Below, piece by piece: positions 34,650 to 41,894 of a DNA stretch of 41,894 nt. Where the stretch lies: the NCBI RefSeq assembly GCF_006483445.1, contig NZ_PPPT01000092.1:1-41894 (forward strand), given 5' to 3'. Made by a program: the position numbers and the translations under genes. Under the pieces are notes generated by a model that saw nothing but the letters and a program-made list of their open reading frames with translations, did no database searches and was not told the DNA's origin. Source of the stretch: Bradyrhizobium guangdongense (GTDB lineage Bacteria > Pseudomonadota > Alphaproteobacteria > Rhizobiales > Xanthobacteraceae). Numbering within the stretch: position 1 is the first letter of the stretch; each line of letters starts with the position of its first letter.

Positions 34650-35782
34650 CGGTTGCCTCCGCTCTGCTGCTGGCCTTGCGGCGCAGGCGGCTTCCGCGGC
34701 GTCAATTCGTTGAGCGGCAGATAGGGCACGACACCCTGCCCGGCCGCACCGTCGATGACGAGCTTCTCGGAGCCGCCGAGCACGCGCTCCATCGTCTCCA
34801 GATAGATTCGTTCACGCGTCACGTCGGGCGCCTTCTTGTATTCCTCGTACACTTTCAGGAAGCGCGCGCTCTGGCCCTTGGCCTCGGCGATCGCCTGTTC
34901 CTTGTAGCCTTCGGCAACCTGCAGGATCTGCGAGGCGCGGCCGCGGGCATCCGGCACGACACGGTTGGCATAGGTCTGCGCCTCGTTCTGCAAGCGCTCG
35001 AGGTCGGCGCGCGCCGCCTGCACGTCGCGGAACGCGTCGATGACCTGCGCCGGCGGGTCGACCTTCTGCATCTGCACCTGGGTGATCTGGACGCCGGAGC
35101 CGTAGCTATCGAGCGTCTTCTGCATCAGTTCCTGGACGCCCTGCTCGGTGACGTTACGCGCGCCGGTCAGGATCGGCTGGATCTGCGAGCGGCCGATCAC
35201 TTCGCGCATCGCGCTCTCGGCGACCGCCTTCACGGTGCCTTCAGGGCTCTGGATGTTGAACAGGAAGTCGCCGACGCCGTCGGGCTTGATACGCCACAGC
35301 ACGGTGAAGTCGACGTCGACGATGTTCTCGTCGCCGGTCAGCATCAGGCTCTCTTCGGGCACGTCGCGCATGGTGCGGCCGCGACGGGCCGGATCGTCGA
35401 TCAGCGTCATGCCGATGGAGATGGTGGAGACGCGCAGCGCCTTGGGCAGCAGCACGGTCTCGATCGGATAAGGCAGGTGATAGTTCAGGCCCGGCTGAAC
35501 GGTGCGCACATGCTTGCCGAAGCGCAGTACGACGCCGAGCTCTTCGGACTGCACGCGGAAGAAGCCTGACAACAGCCAGATCGCGATACCGACAAGCAGG
35601 ATCAGCGTGATGCCGACGCCGGAGAAATAGCCGCCGGGCAGGATCTGCTGAAGTCGATCCTGGCCGCGCCGCAGAAGGTCTTCCAGATCCGGCGGCCTTG
35701 GCCCGACCGGTTGCGGGCCTGAGCCCCACGGCCCTTTCGGGCCCGAGCCCCATGGGCCACCGCCCTGATTCTTCCACGGCAT
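34646..35782 (-). CDS. hflK: HflK, FtsH modulator, SPFH family
   Basis: A 378-residue partner of HflC. The N-terminal cytoplasmic part is rich in Gly and Pro (GGGPWGSGPKGPWGSGPQP), as in other HflK proteins. A membrane segment at about residues 55-72 is followed by the SPFH domain beginning EELGVVLRFGKHVRTVQPGL and a coiled-coil. The C-terminal 15 residues are Gln/Gly-rich. The start ATG 35782 follows GAGGAG at about nine bases; longer frames upstream lack the Gly/Pro start. Confidence 0.95.
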   Translation of the reverse strand: MPWKNQGGGPWGSGPKGPWGSGPQPVGPRPPDLEDLLRRGQDRLQQILPGGYFSGVGITLILLVGIAIWLLSGFFRVQSEELGVVLRFGKHVRTVQPGLNYHLPYPIETVLLPKALRVSTISIGMTLIDDPARRGRTMRDVPEESLMLTGDENIVDVDFTVLWRIKPDGVGDFLFNIQSPEGTVKAVAESAMREVIGRSQIQPILTGARNVTEQGVQELMQKTLDSYGSGVQITQVQMQKVDPPAQVIDAFRDVQAARADLERLQNEAQTYANRVVPDARGRASQILQVAEGYKEQAIAEAKGQSARFLKVYEEYKKAPDVTRERIYLETMERVLGGSEKLVIDGAAGQGVVPYLPLNELTPRKPPAPQGQQQSGGNR

Positions 35783-35934
35783 TCGACAGTCTCCTCGGCA
35801 GGGTGGAACGCCCCCGCCCGCTTTGTCCGGTCCGGCTTTATAGGGGACGCAAAGGACCCTTACAACGCAAGCTTGGTCGCCCTCCGAGCTATGCCGGCCC
35901 GGGGAAAAGTCAATGTAAACATTGGCGAAAGCGG

Positions 35935-36444
35935 TTAATCCGGGCGCCGCCGACGATATGTCACATAGGAGAATTCGGCGCTGTCGTGCGGTCCCGCGGA
36001 ATGCCGCTCGCGCGCCACCTCGTCCCACTGCGCCTTGTCGATCTCGAAGACCGTGTCACCCTCGGGCCGCGCATGGACTTCCGTGATCTCGAGCCGGTCG
36101 GCGTGATCGAGCAATTGCCTGTAGATTTCGGCGCCGCCGAGTACGGCAATTTCAGCGACGGAACGCCGCAGGGCGTCGCCGCGTGCGACGCTGAGCGCGT
36201 TCGCCGACGACGTCGTCACCACGGCACCGTTGGCGCGATAGGCAGCATCGCGGGTAATGACGATGTTGGTGCGCCCCGGCAACGGCCGGGGCAGTGACTC
36301 GAACGTTTTGCGGCCCATCACCACCGGCTTGCCGATGGTGAGCGCCTTCAAACGTACCATGTCGGATTTCAGCCGCCACGGGATCGCATTGCCGGCGCCG
36401 ATGACGCCGTTCTCCGCGATCGCGACGACGAACACGATCTCCAT
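35935..36444 (-). CDS. folA: dihydrofolate reductase
   Basis: It reduces dihydrofolate to tetrahydrofolate with NADPH, renewing the cofactor used by ThyA. The 169-residue protein has the active-site segment IPWRLKSDM with catalytic Asp28, the NADPH motif GRKTFES, and the GGAEIYRQLL region. Its ATG at 36444 overlaps the GNAT gene stop by one base (TGATG), indicating coupling. An upstream extension in the same frame overlaps the GNAT gene and is not supported. Confidence 0.95.
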   Translation of the reverse strand: MEIVFVVAIAENGVIGAGNAIPWRLKSDMVRLKALTIGKPVVMGRKTFESLPRPLPGRTNIVITRDAAYRANGAVVTTSSANALSVARGDALRRSVAEIAVLGGAEIYRQLLDHADRLEITEVHARPEGDTVFEIDKAQWDEVARERHSAGPHDSAEFSYVTYRRRRPD

Positions 36445-36929
36445 CACGGCGCCTTCCCTGCAAGACGCGTCAAGGCATCGCCGCCGACGCGGCAGAGAGT
36501 CCATTCATCCATCATGACCGCGCCGAGCGATTTGTAGAATTCGATCGACGGCGTGTTCCAGTCGAGCACCGACCATTGCAGGCGCGACCAGCCATTGGTC
36601 ACGCACTCCCTGGCGAGATACATGAGCAGCGCTTTACCGATGCCCTTGCCGCGATGCGAGGGACGCACGAACAGGTCTTCGAGATAGATGCCGTGGCGGC
36701 CGCTGAAGGTGGAGAAATTCGCAAACCACACCGCGAAGCCGACCGCTTGGCCGTCCCACTCGGCGATGTCGCAGAACAGCCGCGGATTATCGCCGAACAG
36801 CGCGTCGGCCAGCATCGCCTCCGTCGCCTCAACCTCGTGCGAGAGCTTTTCGTACTCGGCGAGCTCGCGGACGAAGGCGAGAACGAGCCCAGCCTCTCCA
36901 GGGCGTACGCGGCGAATGTTGAGCGACAT
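36444..36929 (-). CDS. GNAT-family N-acetyltransferase (SSAT-like)
   Basis: A 161-residue acetyltransferase. The acetyl-CoA-binding loop is RPSHRGKGIGKALL, preceded by YLEDLFV, and the C-terminal motif is DWNTPSIEFYKSLGA. These match spermidine/spermine (thialysine) acetyltransferase-like proteins; the substrate is a guess at that level. It sits between thyA and folA, five bases after the thyA stop and overlapping folA by one base, so all three genes are probably co-transcribed. Confidence 0.88.
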   Translation of the reverse strand: MSLNIRRVRPGEAGLVLAFVRELAEYEKLSHEVEATEAMLADALFGDNPRLFCDIAEWDGQAVGFAVWFANFSTFSGRHGIYLEDLFVRPSHRGKGIGKALLMYLARECVTNGWSRLQWSVLDWNTPSIEFYKSLGAVMMDEWTLCRVGGDALTRLAGKAP

Positions 36930-36934
36930 CGGGC

Positions 36935-37729
36935 CTAGACCGCAACCTCCGCCTTGATATGCGGATGCGGATCGTAGCCGACGAGCTCAAAGTCCTCGTA
37001 GCGGAAGGAGAAGATGTCCTTCACCTCGGGATTGATCCGCATCACCGGCAGCGCGCGCGGTGCGCGGCTCAATTGCAGCCGCGCCTGCTCCAGATGGTTG
37101 GAGTAGAGATGCGTGTCGCCGAAGGAGTGCACGAACTCGCCGGGCTTCAACCCCGTCACCTGCGCCACCATCATGGTGAGAAGCGCGTAGGAGGCGATAT
37201 TGAAGGGCACACCGAGGAACACGTCGGCCGAGCGCTGGTAGAGCTGGCACGACAGCTTGCCGTTGGCGACATAGAACTGGAACAGACAGTGGCAGGGCGG
37301 CAGCGCCATCTTCTCGACGTCGGCCGGATTCCAGGCGGTGACGATCAGCCGGCGCGAGTCCGGGTTGCGCTTGATCATGTCGACGACGTTGGCGATCTGG
37401 TCGATGCTGCGGCCGTCCGGCGCGGGCCAGGAGCGCCATTGATGTCCATAGACCGGCCCGAGATCGCCATTGGCGTCGGCCCATTCGTCCCAGATGGTGA
37501 CGCCGTTGTCCTTGAGATACTTGATGTTGGTGTCGCCGTTCAGGAACCACAGCAGCTCATGCACGATGGCCTTCAGCGGCAACCGTTTGGTGGTCAGCAT
37601 CGGGAAACCGGCCGACAGATTGAAGCGCATCTGATGGCCGAACACCGACAGCGTGCCGGTGCCGGTCCGGTCGGTCTTCTCGGCGCCGTCTGAGAGAATC
37701 CGCTCGAGCAGGTCCTGATACTGGTGCAT
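36935..37729 (-). CDS. thyA: thymidylate synthase
   Basis: It makes dTMP from dUMP using methylenetetrahydrofolate. The 264-residue length equals that of E. coli ThyA, and the nucleophile Cys146 is in [12 protein letters not shown]. Conserved Arg residues of the phosphate site lie in RTGTGT and DSRRLIV. The start ATG is at 37729. A TATAAT box lies on the minus strand at 37821-37816 upstream, without a good -35 box. It heads the thyA-GNAT-folA group. Confidence 0.97.
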   Translation of the reverse strand: MHQYQDLLERILSDGAEKTDRTGTGTLSVFGHQMRFNLSAGFPMLTTKRLPLKAIVHELLWFLNGDTNIKYLKDNGVTIWDEWADANGDLGPVYGHQWRSWPAPDGRSIDQIANVVDMIKRNPDSRRLIVTAWNPADVEKMALPPCHCLFQFYVANGKLSCQLYQRSADVFLGVPFNIASYALLTMMVAQVTGLKPGEFVHSFGDTHLYSNHLEQARLQLSRAPRALPVMRINPEVKDIFSFRYEDFELVGYDPHPHIKAEVAV

Positions 37730-37851
37730 GGGGTCGCGCTATGGCCTTTCCGGGAGGACGGCGAACTTAACGCCCGGCCCCGTCCTTCGACAGCGGCGAT
37801 TCGCCGGTGTCACAGATTATACCCGGAAAAGTGAGTGCTCCGTCCGCAAAC

Positions 37852-37885
37852 GACAAGGGGCGGAACCACGGTCCCGCCCCTTGTC
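37852..37885. terminator. 12-bp hairpin downstream of tctC
   Basis: GACAAGGGGCGG (37852-37863) pairs with CCGCCCCTTGTC (37874-37885), loop of ten bases. It starts 20 bases after the tctC stop and lies upstream of thyA. A T-poor tail follows on the minus strand, so it may be Rho-independent only in part, or stabilise the tctC transcript. Confidence 0.55.
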
Positions 37886-37905
37886 TATCGGCTTGATTGT
37901 GCTCG

Positions 37906-38886
37906 TTAAGTTGCCGGCTTGAGCACCGCGCTCCACTTCGCGACCTCGGCCTTGACGAGGGCTGCCAAAGCCTCCGGCGTTCGCTCCGCGGGTGCCGGGA
38001 TGACGCTGCCGAGATCGAGCAGGCGCTTCTTCACGTTCTCGTCGTCCAGCGCCTTGACGGCAGCCGCGTTCAGCGTGGCCAGGATCGCCGGCGAGGTTCC
38101 CTTCGGCGCGAAGATCGCGTTCCAGGCCTGGGCCTGGAATGCCGGCAGGCCCGCTTCCGTCGTGGTCGGAACGTTCGGCAGCGACGGGTTGCGCGCGGGC
38201 GTCGCGATCGCATAGGCCTTGATGGTGCCGGCGTTGATCTGCGGCACCGCGTTGACGATCTGGTCGCACATGTAGTCGACCTGGCCGCCAACCAGCGCGT
38301 TCATCGCGGGGCCTGTGCCGTTGAAGGGCACGCCGACCGGCTTGATGTCGAGGATCGAGTGCAAGAGCTCGCAGGAGACGTGCGAGACCGAACCGACGCC
38401 GGCATGCGCGGCATTCACCTTCTCGGCGTTCGCCTTCACGTAAGCCACGAACTCCTTGAGGTCCTTCGGCGGAAAATCCTTGCGCGCCAGGATCAGGATC
38501 GGCGTGCCTGCGAGCAGCGCGATCGGCTCAAAGTCCTTCTCGGGATGATAAGCGAGTTTAGGATAAAGCGGCACCGAGGCCGCATGCGTGCCCATGTGAC
38601 CGGTGATCAGCGTATGGCCGTCATTGGCCGCCCGCGCGGCGCGCGAGGTGGCGGTGGTGCCGCCGGCGCCGACCACGTTCTCGATGATGATGCTCTGGCC
38701 CAGCGTCTGCGCCATGTGCCCGGTGACGATGCGGGAGATGACGTCGGTCGGACCGCCGGCCGCGAACGGCACGATCATGGTGATGCTGCGCGTCGGATAG
38801 GTCTGCGCCTGAGCCGGTGCGACAAAGGCGCACAGCGAAGCCGCCGCAGCGACGCATGCGCCAGCAAGCATGCGAATGGTGTTCAT
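37906..38886 (-). CDS. tripartite tricarboxylate transporter substrate-binding protein (TctC/Bug family)
   Basis: A 326-residue periplasmic solute-binding protein. A signal peptide spans about residues 1-28 (cleavage near AQAQ). The mature start YPTRSITMIVPFAAGGPTDVISR is the Bug family signature, and the IIENVVGAGG turn follows. It binds a carboxylated compound and hands it to TctA/TctB; the ligand is unknown. ATG 38886 follows GGAGGGG. An open frame continuing far upstream overlaps tctA and is a shadow. A symmetric hairpin lies before its ribosome-binding site. Confidence 0.93.
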   Translation of the reverse strand: MNTIRMLAGACVAAAASLCAFVAPAQAQTYPTRSITMIVPFAAGGPTDVISRIVTGHMAQTLGQSIIIENVVGAGGTTATSRAARAANDGHTLITGHMGTHAASVPLYPKLAYHPEKDFEPIALLAGTPILILARKDFPPKDLKEFVAYVKANAEKVNAAHAGVGSVSHVSCELLHSILDIKPVGVPFNGTGPAMNALVGGQVDYMCDQIVNAVPQINAGTIKAYAIATPARNPSLPNVPTTTEAGLPAFQAQAWNAIFAPKGTSPAILATLNAAAVKALDDENVKKRLLDLGSVIPAPAERTPEALAALVKAEVAKWSAVLKPAT

Positions 38887-38913
38887 CTCAATCCCCTCCG
38901 GAACGCCAAAACA

Positions 38914-38942
38914 AAAATACCGGCCACGAGGGCCGGCATTTT
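38914..38942. terminator. bidirectional terminator-like hairpin between tctA and tctC
   Basis: CCGGCC (38920-38925) pairs with GGCCGG (38931-38936), flanked by AAAAT on one side and ATTTT on the other, so both strands show stem plus T-run. On the minus strand it lies about 65 bases after the tctA stop and 28 bases before the tctC start. Confidence 0.7.
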
Positions 38943-39008
38943 CATTTGACCAGACTGCGCGGAAAGTCGATGCCTTCCGCCTGCGGCCCGCCGACGCAGG
39001 CGAAAGGA

Positions 39009-40523
39009 CTAGTTCTCGGATTCCGTGAACACCTCTTCGCGCTTGGCACGCAACACCGGGAGCACGGTGAGGATCAGGAGGCCGGCCGCGAGCGCGAGCA
39101 GCACCGCCGACAACGGACGGGTGAGGAACACGCTCCAGTCGCCGCGCGAGATCAAGAGCGCACGGCGCAGGTTCTCCTCCATCAGCGGTCCGAGCACCAT
39201 GCCGAGCAGCAGCGGCGCCGGCTCGAAATCGTGCTTGATCAGCCAGTAGCCGACGAGGCCAAACACGCCGGCGAGGATGACGTCGACGGGTGCGTTGTTC
39301 ACGGAGTAGATGCCGATCGCACAGAAAATCACGATCGAGGGGAACATCAGCCGGTAGGGCACGCGCAGCAACCGCACCCAGATGCCGACCAGCGGCAGGT
39401 TGATGATGATCAGCATCAGATTGCCGATCCACATCGAGGCGATCATGCCCCAGACCAGATCCGGCTGCTTCTGCATCACCTGCGGACCCGGCACGATGCC
39501 GTGAATGGTCATCGCGCCCACCATCAGCGCCATCACCGCGTTCGGCGGGATGCCGAGCGTGAGCAACGGGATGAAGGAGGTCTGCGCCGCCGCGTTGTTG
39601 GCGCTTTCCGGCGCCGCGACGCCTTCGATCGCACCGCGGCCGAAGCGCCTCGGATCCTTCGCGATCTTCTTCTCGAGCGTATAGGCCGCAAACGACGCGA
39701 TGACCGCACCGCCGCCCGGCAGGATGCCGAGGATCGAGCCGAGCACGGTGCCGCGCAGGATCGCAGGCGTGGAGTCGATCAGATCCTTCTTGGTCGGCAT
39801 CAGGCCGGTGATCTTCTGCTGCACGAGATCGCGATTCATCTCGGCGCCGGCGTCGAGATTGCGGATGATCTCGGCGAAGCCGAACACCCCCATCGCGACG
39901 GTGGCGAAGCCGAGACCGTCGGCGAGCTCGGGGATGTTGAAGGCCATGCGCGAGGCGCCGGTCTCGATGTCGGATCCGACCATCGACAGCAGCAGCCCGA
40001 ACACGATCATCGCGATCGCCTTGAGCACCGAGCCCTTTGCCAAAACGACGGCGAAGATCAGGCCGAGCACCATCAGCGAGAAATATTCGGCCGGACCGAA
40101 CGCCAGCGCGAGCTTGGTCAGCGGCGCACCGAGCACGGCGATGAGGATGGTCGCGACGCAGCCGGCGAAGAACGAACCGATTGCGGCGATCGCCAGCGCC
40201 GGGCCGGCGCGGCCCTGCTTGGCCATCTGGTGGCCGTCGATCGCTGTCACGACCGATGTCGCTTCTCCGGGGATGTTGACCAGGATCGAGGTGGTCGAGC
40301 CGCCATATTGGGCGCCGTAATAGATGCCGGCGAGCATGATCAGCGCGCCGACCGGTGGCAATCCGAACGTGATCGGAAGCAGCATCGCCACCGTCGCGAT
40401 GGTGCCGATGCCGGGGAGAACGCCGACCAGCGTGCCGACGAGCGCGCCGATCAGGCACATCAACAGGTTGATCGGCGAGAGCGCGACGGCGAAGCCGTGA
40501 GCGAGGTTGGCAAAGAGATCCAT
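39009..40523 (-). CDS. tripartite tricarboxylate transporter large permease TctA
   Basis: A 504-residue inner-membrane protein with about twelve segments, the large permease of the TTT system. The signature YYGAQYGGSTTSILVNIPGE is near residue 70, and a second, VLGSILGILPGGGAVIASF, near residue 265, reflecting the internal repeat. ATG 40523 is used rather than GTG 40526; GAGGG precedes it within the tctB end. Gene order here is tctB, tctA, tctC, with tctC last instead of first. Confidence 0.94.
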   Translation of the reverse strand: MDLFANLAHGFAVALSPINLLMCLIGALVGTLVGVLPGIGTIATVAMLLPITFGLPPVGALIMLAGIYYGAQYGGSTTSILVNIPGEATSVVTAIDGHQMAKQGRAGPALAIAAIGSFFAGCVATILIAVLGAPLTKLALAFGPAEYFSLMVLGLIFAVVLAKGSVLKAIAMIVFGLLLSMVGSDIETGASRMAFNIPELADGLGFATVAMGVFGFAEIIRNLDAGAEMNRDLVQQKITGLMPTKKDLIDSTPAILRGTVLGSILGILPGGGAVIASFAAYTLEKKIAKDPRRFGRGAIEGVAAPESANNAAAQTSFIPLLTLGIPPNAVMALMVGAMTIHGIVPGPQVMQKQPDLVWGMIASMWIGNLMLIIINLPLVGIWVRLLRVPYRLMFPSIVIFCAIGIYSVNNAPVDVILAGVFGLVGYWLIKHDFEPAPLLLGMVLGPLMEENLRRALLISRGDWSVFLTRPLSAVLLALAAGLLILTVLPVLRAKREEVFTESEN

Positions 40524-40530
40524 CACGCCC

Positions 40531-41295
40531 TCATTGCATCAGGAAACGTGGAAGCATCGGCATCGGCAGTCCCAATATATAGGGGAACAGAACCGCGCAG
40601 CCGGCCGTGAGACACGCGCCAACGATGATCGCCTCGACCCAGCGCGTCTCATGGGAGCCGGTCGCTGCGATCAGGAAGCTTGCGAACGCCGAGACGATGA
40701 GGCCCAACGGGCGGATCGCCAGGGCGAAGAACACGATCGAGGCCATCACGAACAGCGGGCCGCGCCAGGAATAATGCTGGAGGCTTGGCCCGTCGTACAA
40801 GAGCCCCGTCAGGGCGATGCCGGCCGACAGCGCGACCATCAGCCCGCCGAACATGCGCGGCGCAGTGCCGGCGCCGAAGGAAAATCCGCGCATGCCCTGC
40901 AGGTCACTCGACGCCCACAGGGCGAACAGCGCGAGCGCCATCAGAACGATGCCGCCGACATAGTCCTGTGCCGATTTGATCGTCATGAAGAGCGTGAGGA
41001 TCGCCACCGCAAACAGCGGATAGGAATACATCAGCGCCAGGAGCACGTCGGAGGAGAGTTTCTTGGCCCCTCCGCCGAAAGAGCCGAACACGGCGCCGGG
41101 GGCGCCCGCGAACAGCGCGCTGGCATGGCCGATCAGCGCGGCCACGGGCCCGCGCCCCGTGCCCCAGCCGAAGATCGTGCCGAGCGACCAGATGAGTTCG
41201 AAGATTTGCGGTGCCAGCGCCAGCACGAAGATGCCGAGCGCCACCGACGTATTGTTACGCGTAGCTGTCGCTGAATGGCCCATTGTGTCGGCCAT
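40531..41295 (-). CDS. tripartite tricarboxylate transporter small permease TctB, long form
   Basis: A 254-residue membrane protein. The TctB domain begins near residue 111 (DYVGGIVLMALALFALWASSDL) and continues with the GAGTAPRMFGGLMVALSAGI segment. Typical TctB proteins have about 150-180 residues, so some 105 N-terminal residues are extra, containing one or two further membrane segments (about residues 18-40 and 83-106) joined by a Gly/Ala-rich stretch. The start is ATG at 41295; TctA begins seven bases after its stop. Function as partner of TctA is inferred from position and domain. Confidence 0.85.
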   Translation of the reverse strand: MADTMGHSATATRNNTSVALGIFVLALAPQIFELIWSLGTIFGWGTGRGPVAALIGHASALFAGAPGAVFGSFGGGAKKLSSDVLLALMYSYPLFAVAILTLFMTIKSAQDYVGGIVLMALALFALWASSDLQGMRGFSFGAGTAPRMFGGLMVALSAGIALTGLLYDGPSLQHYSWRGPLFVMASIVFFALAIRPLGLIVSAFASFLIAATGSHETRWVEAIIVGACLTAGCAVLFPYILGLPMPMLPRFLMQ

Positions 41296-41387
41296 GCATG
41301 TCTCCTCCGTGACCCGTCGTCACGAGCCTTGTTGTTCTCACGGTTGGATTTGGAACCCCCACCCGGATACTTGCCTAGCGAACTTCA

Positions 41388-41894
41388 TCAGACAACGCCA
41401 GCAAAACCCAAAATGGCCCCGGCAAGCAACAGCCAGAGCGGGTTCATGCGCGTTGCAAAGGCGGCGACGGCGACGACGGCCGTCAGCAACAATGCGACAA
41501 GGTTCTTGTCGGTTGCCTGCGCCAGGATCAGGGCGCTCGCCGCCATCAGCCCGATCGACAGGGGAACCAGCGCGGCCTGGACGATCGCCGGCCAGCGCGA
41601 TCGGGTCGAGCGGTTCAAAAACCGGCTCACGGAATAGGCCAGCAGTGCCGTTGGCAGGCACATCGCAAGCGTTGCGGCCAACGCGCCGGGAATGCCCGCA
41701 ACCGTATATCCGATCAGGGTGACGATCAGGACGTTGGGCCCGGGCGACAGTTGTGAGATGGCGTAGGCATCGGCGAACTGCTTCTCGGTCATCCAGTGAT
41801 GCACATCCACGGCGATGCGGTGCATCTCCGGCACGGCCGCAGCCGCGCCGCCGACCGCGAACAGCGACATCAGGCCGAAGGTCGCGATCAGGGC
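41388..41894 (-). CDS. ChrA-family transporter (5' end outside window)
   Basis: The frame is open to the right edge, so the start is missing; 168 codons plus stop are seen. The chromate transporter motif SQLSPGPNVLIVTLIGY and the preceding VPEMHR...MTEKQFADAYAI segment identify one ChrA domain. Short ChrA proteins of about 190 residues often come as adjacent pairs, so a second half may lie beyond the edge. Substrates are chromate or other oxyanions in characterised members; here unproven. It is 92 bases from tctB on the same strand. Confidence 0.8.
   Translation of the reverse strand, partial: ALIATFGLMSLFAVGGAAAAVPEMHRIAVDVHHWMTEKQFADAYAISQLSPGPNVLIVTLIGYTVAGIPGALAATLAMCLPTALLAYSVSRFLNRSTRSRWPAIVQAALVPLSIGLMAASALILAQATDKNLVALLLTAVVAVAAFATRMNPLWLLLAGAILGFAGVV

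Noticed and set aside
38887..40458. Long N-terminal extension of the tctC frame to 850 codons
   Set aside because: This part overlaps tctA in another frame, has Arg-rich nonsense composition, and the real tctC start at 38,886 has a good ribosome-binding site and signal peptide.

Overview
The window looks like chromosome of an alphaproteobacterium of the Bradyrhizobium type (Nitrobacteraceae, Rhizobiales). The evidence is high-GC codon use, tightly packed transporter operons, the hflK-hflC-DUF2065-degP and thyA-GNAT-folA clusters, a tripartite tricarboxylate (Tct) system, and short palindromic intergenic repeats of a kind I associate with Bradyrhizobium and relatives. No rRNA, tRNA, CRISPR array, transposase or prophage was seen. 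Most genes lie on the minus strand.

Layout. 1-5.5 kb holds a branched-chain-amino-acid type ABC importer (binding protein, livG, livF, livH, livM), translationally coupled to a PPK2-type polyphosphate kinase that runs off the left edge. 5.6-12.6 kb holds a NUDIX-like gene, then a nitrate/sulfonate/taurine-type ABC system. Its binding protein (6.3-7.4 kb) is separated from its permease and ATPase (11.0-12.6 kb) by a four-gene cassette: DUF305 protein, YncE-like beta-propeller, ECF sigma factor and anti-sigma factor. 12.7-15.3 kb starts with a 174-bp palindromic repeat that abuts an osmoprotectant (OpuC/ProV-like) ATPase gene and a fused permease/binding-protein gene. 15.5-20.3 kb has an LpxO-like lipid A hydroxylase, a membrane LTA-synthase-like phosphotransferase, an orphan ABC binding protein and an SDR.

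20.8-28.7 kb is a branched-chain amino acid biosynthesis region: ilvC, two exporters (LysE and EamA families), a methyltransferase, ilvN, a threonine dehydratase-like gene and ilvB, preceded by a promoter, a short Ile/Leu/Val-rich leader peptide and a transcription attenuator; then miaA. 28.9-31.7 kb has an unusual 573-residue exported protein with a C-terminal CxxCH heme motif, then serB. 31.7-37.7 kb is membrane protein quality control (degP-like protease, DUF2065, hflC, hflK) and folate/thymidylate metabolism (folA, GNAT, thyA). 37.9-41.3 kb is a tripartite tricarboxylate transporter (tctB, tctA, tctC), followed by a partial ChrA-like gene at the right edge.

How the parts work together. 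Much of the window concerns uptake of amino acids and organic acids and synthesis of Ile, Leu and Val. Threonine dehydratase, acetolactate synthase and ketol-acid reductoisomerase are consecutive Ile-pathway enzymes, and the attenuator would tie their expression to charged branched-chain tRNAs. The most distinctive features are the self-contained ECF sigma cassette, with a candidate own promoter and a hairpin over its ribosome-binding site, and the unrecognised CxxCH protein lying between miaA and serB.
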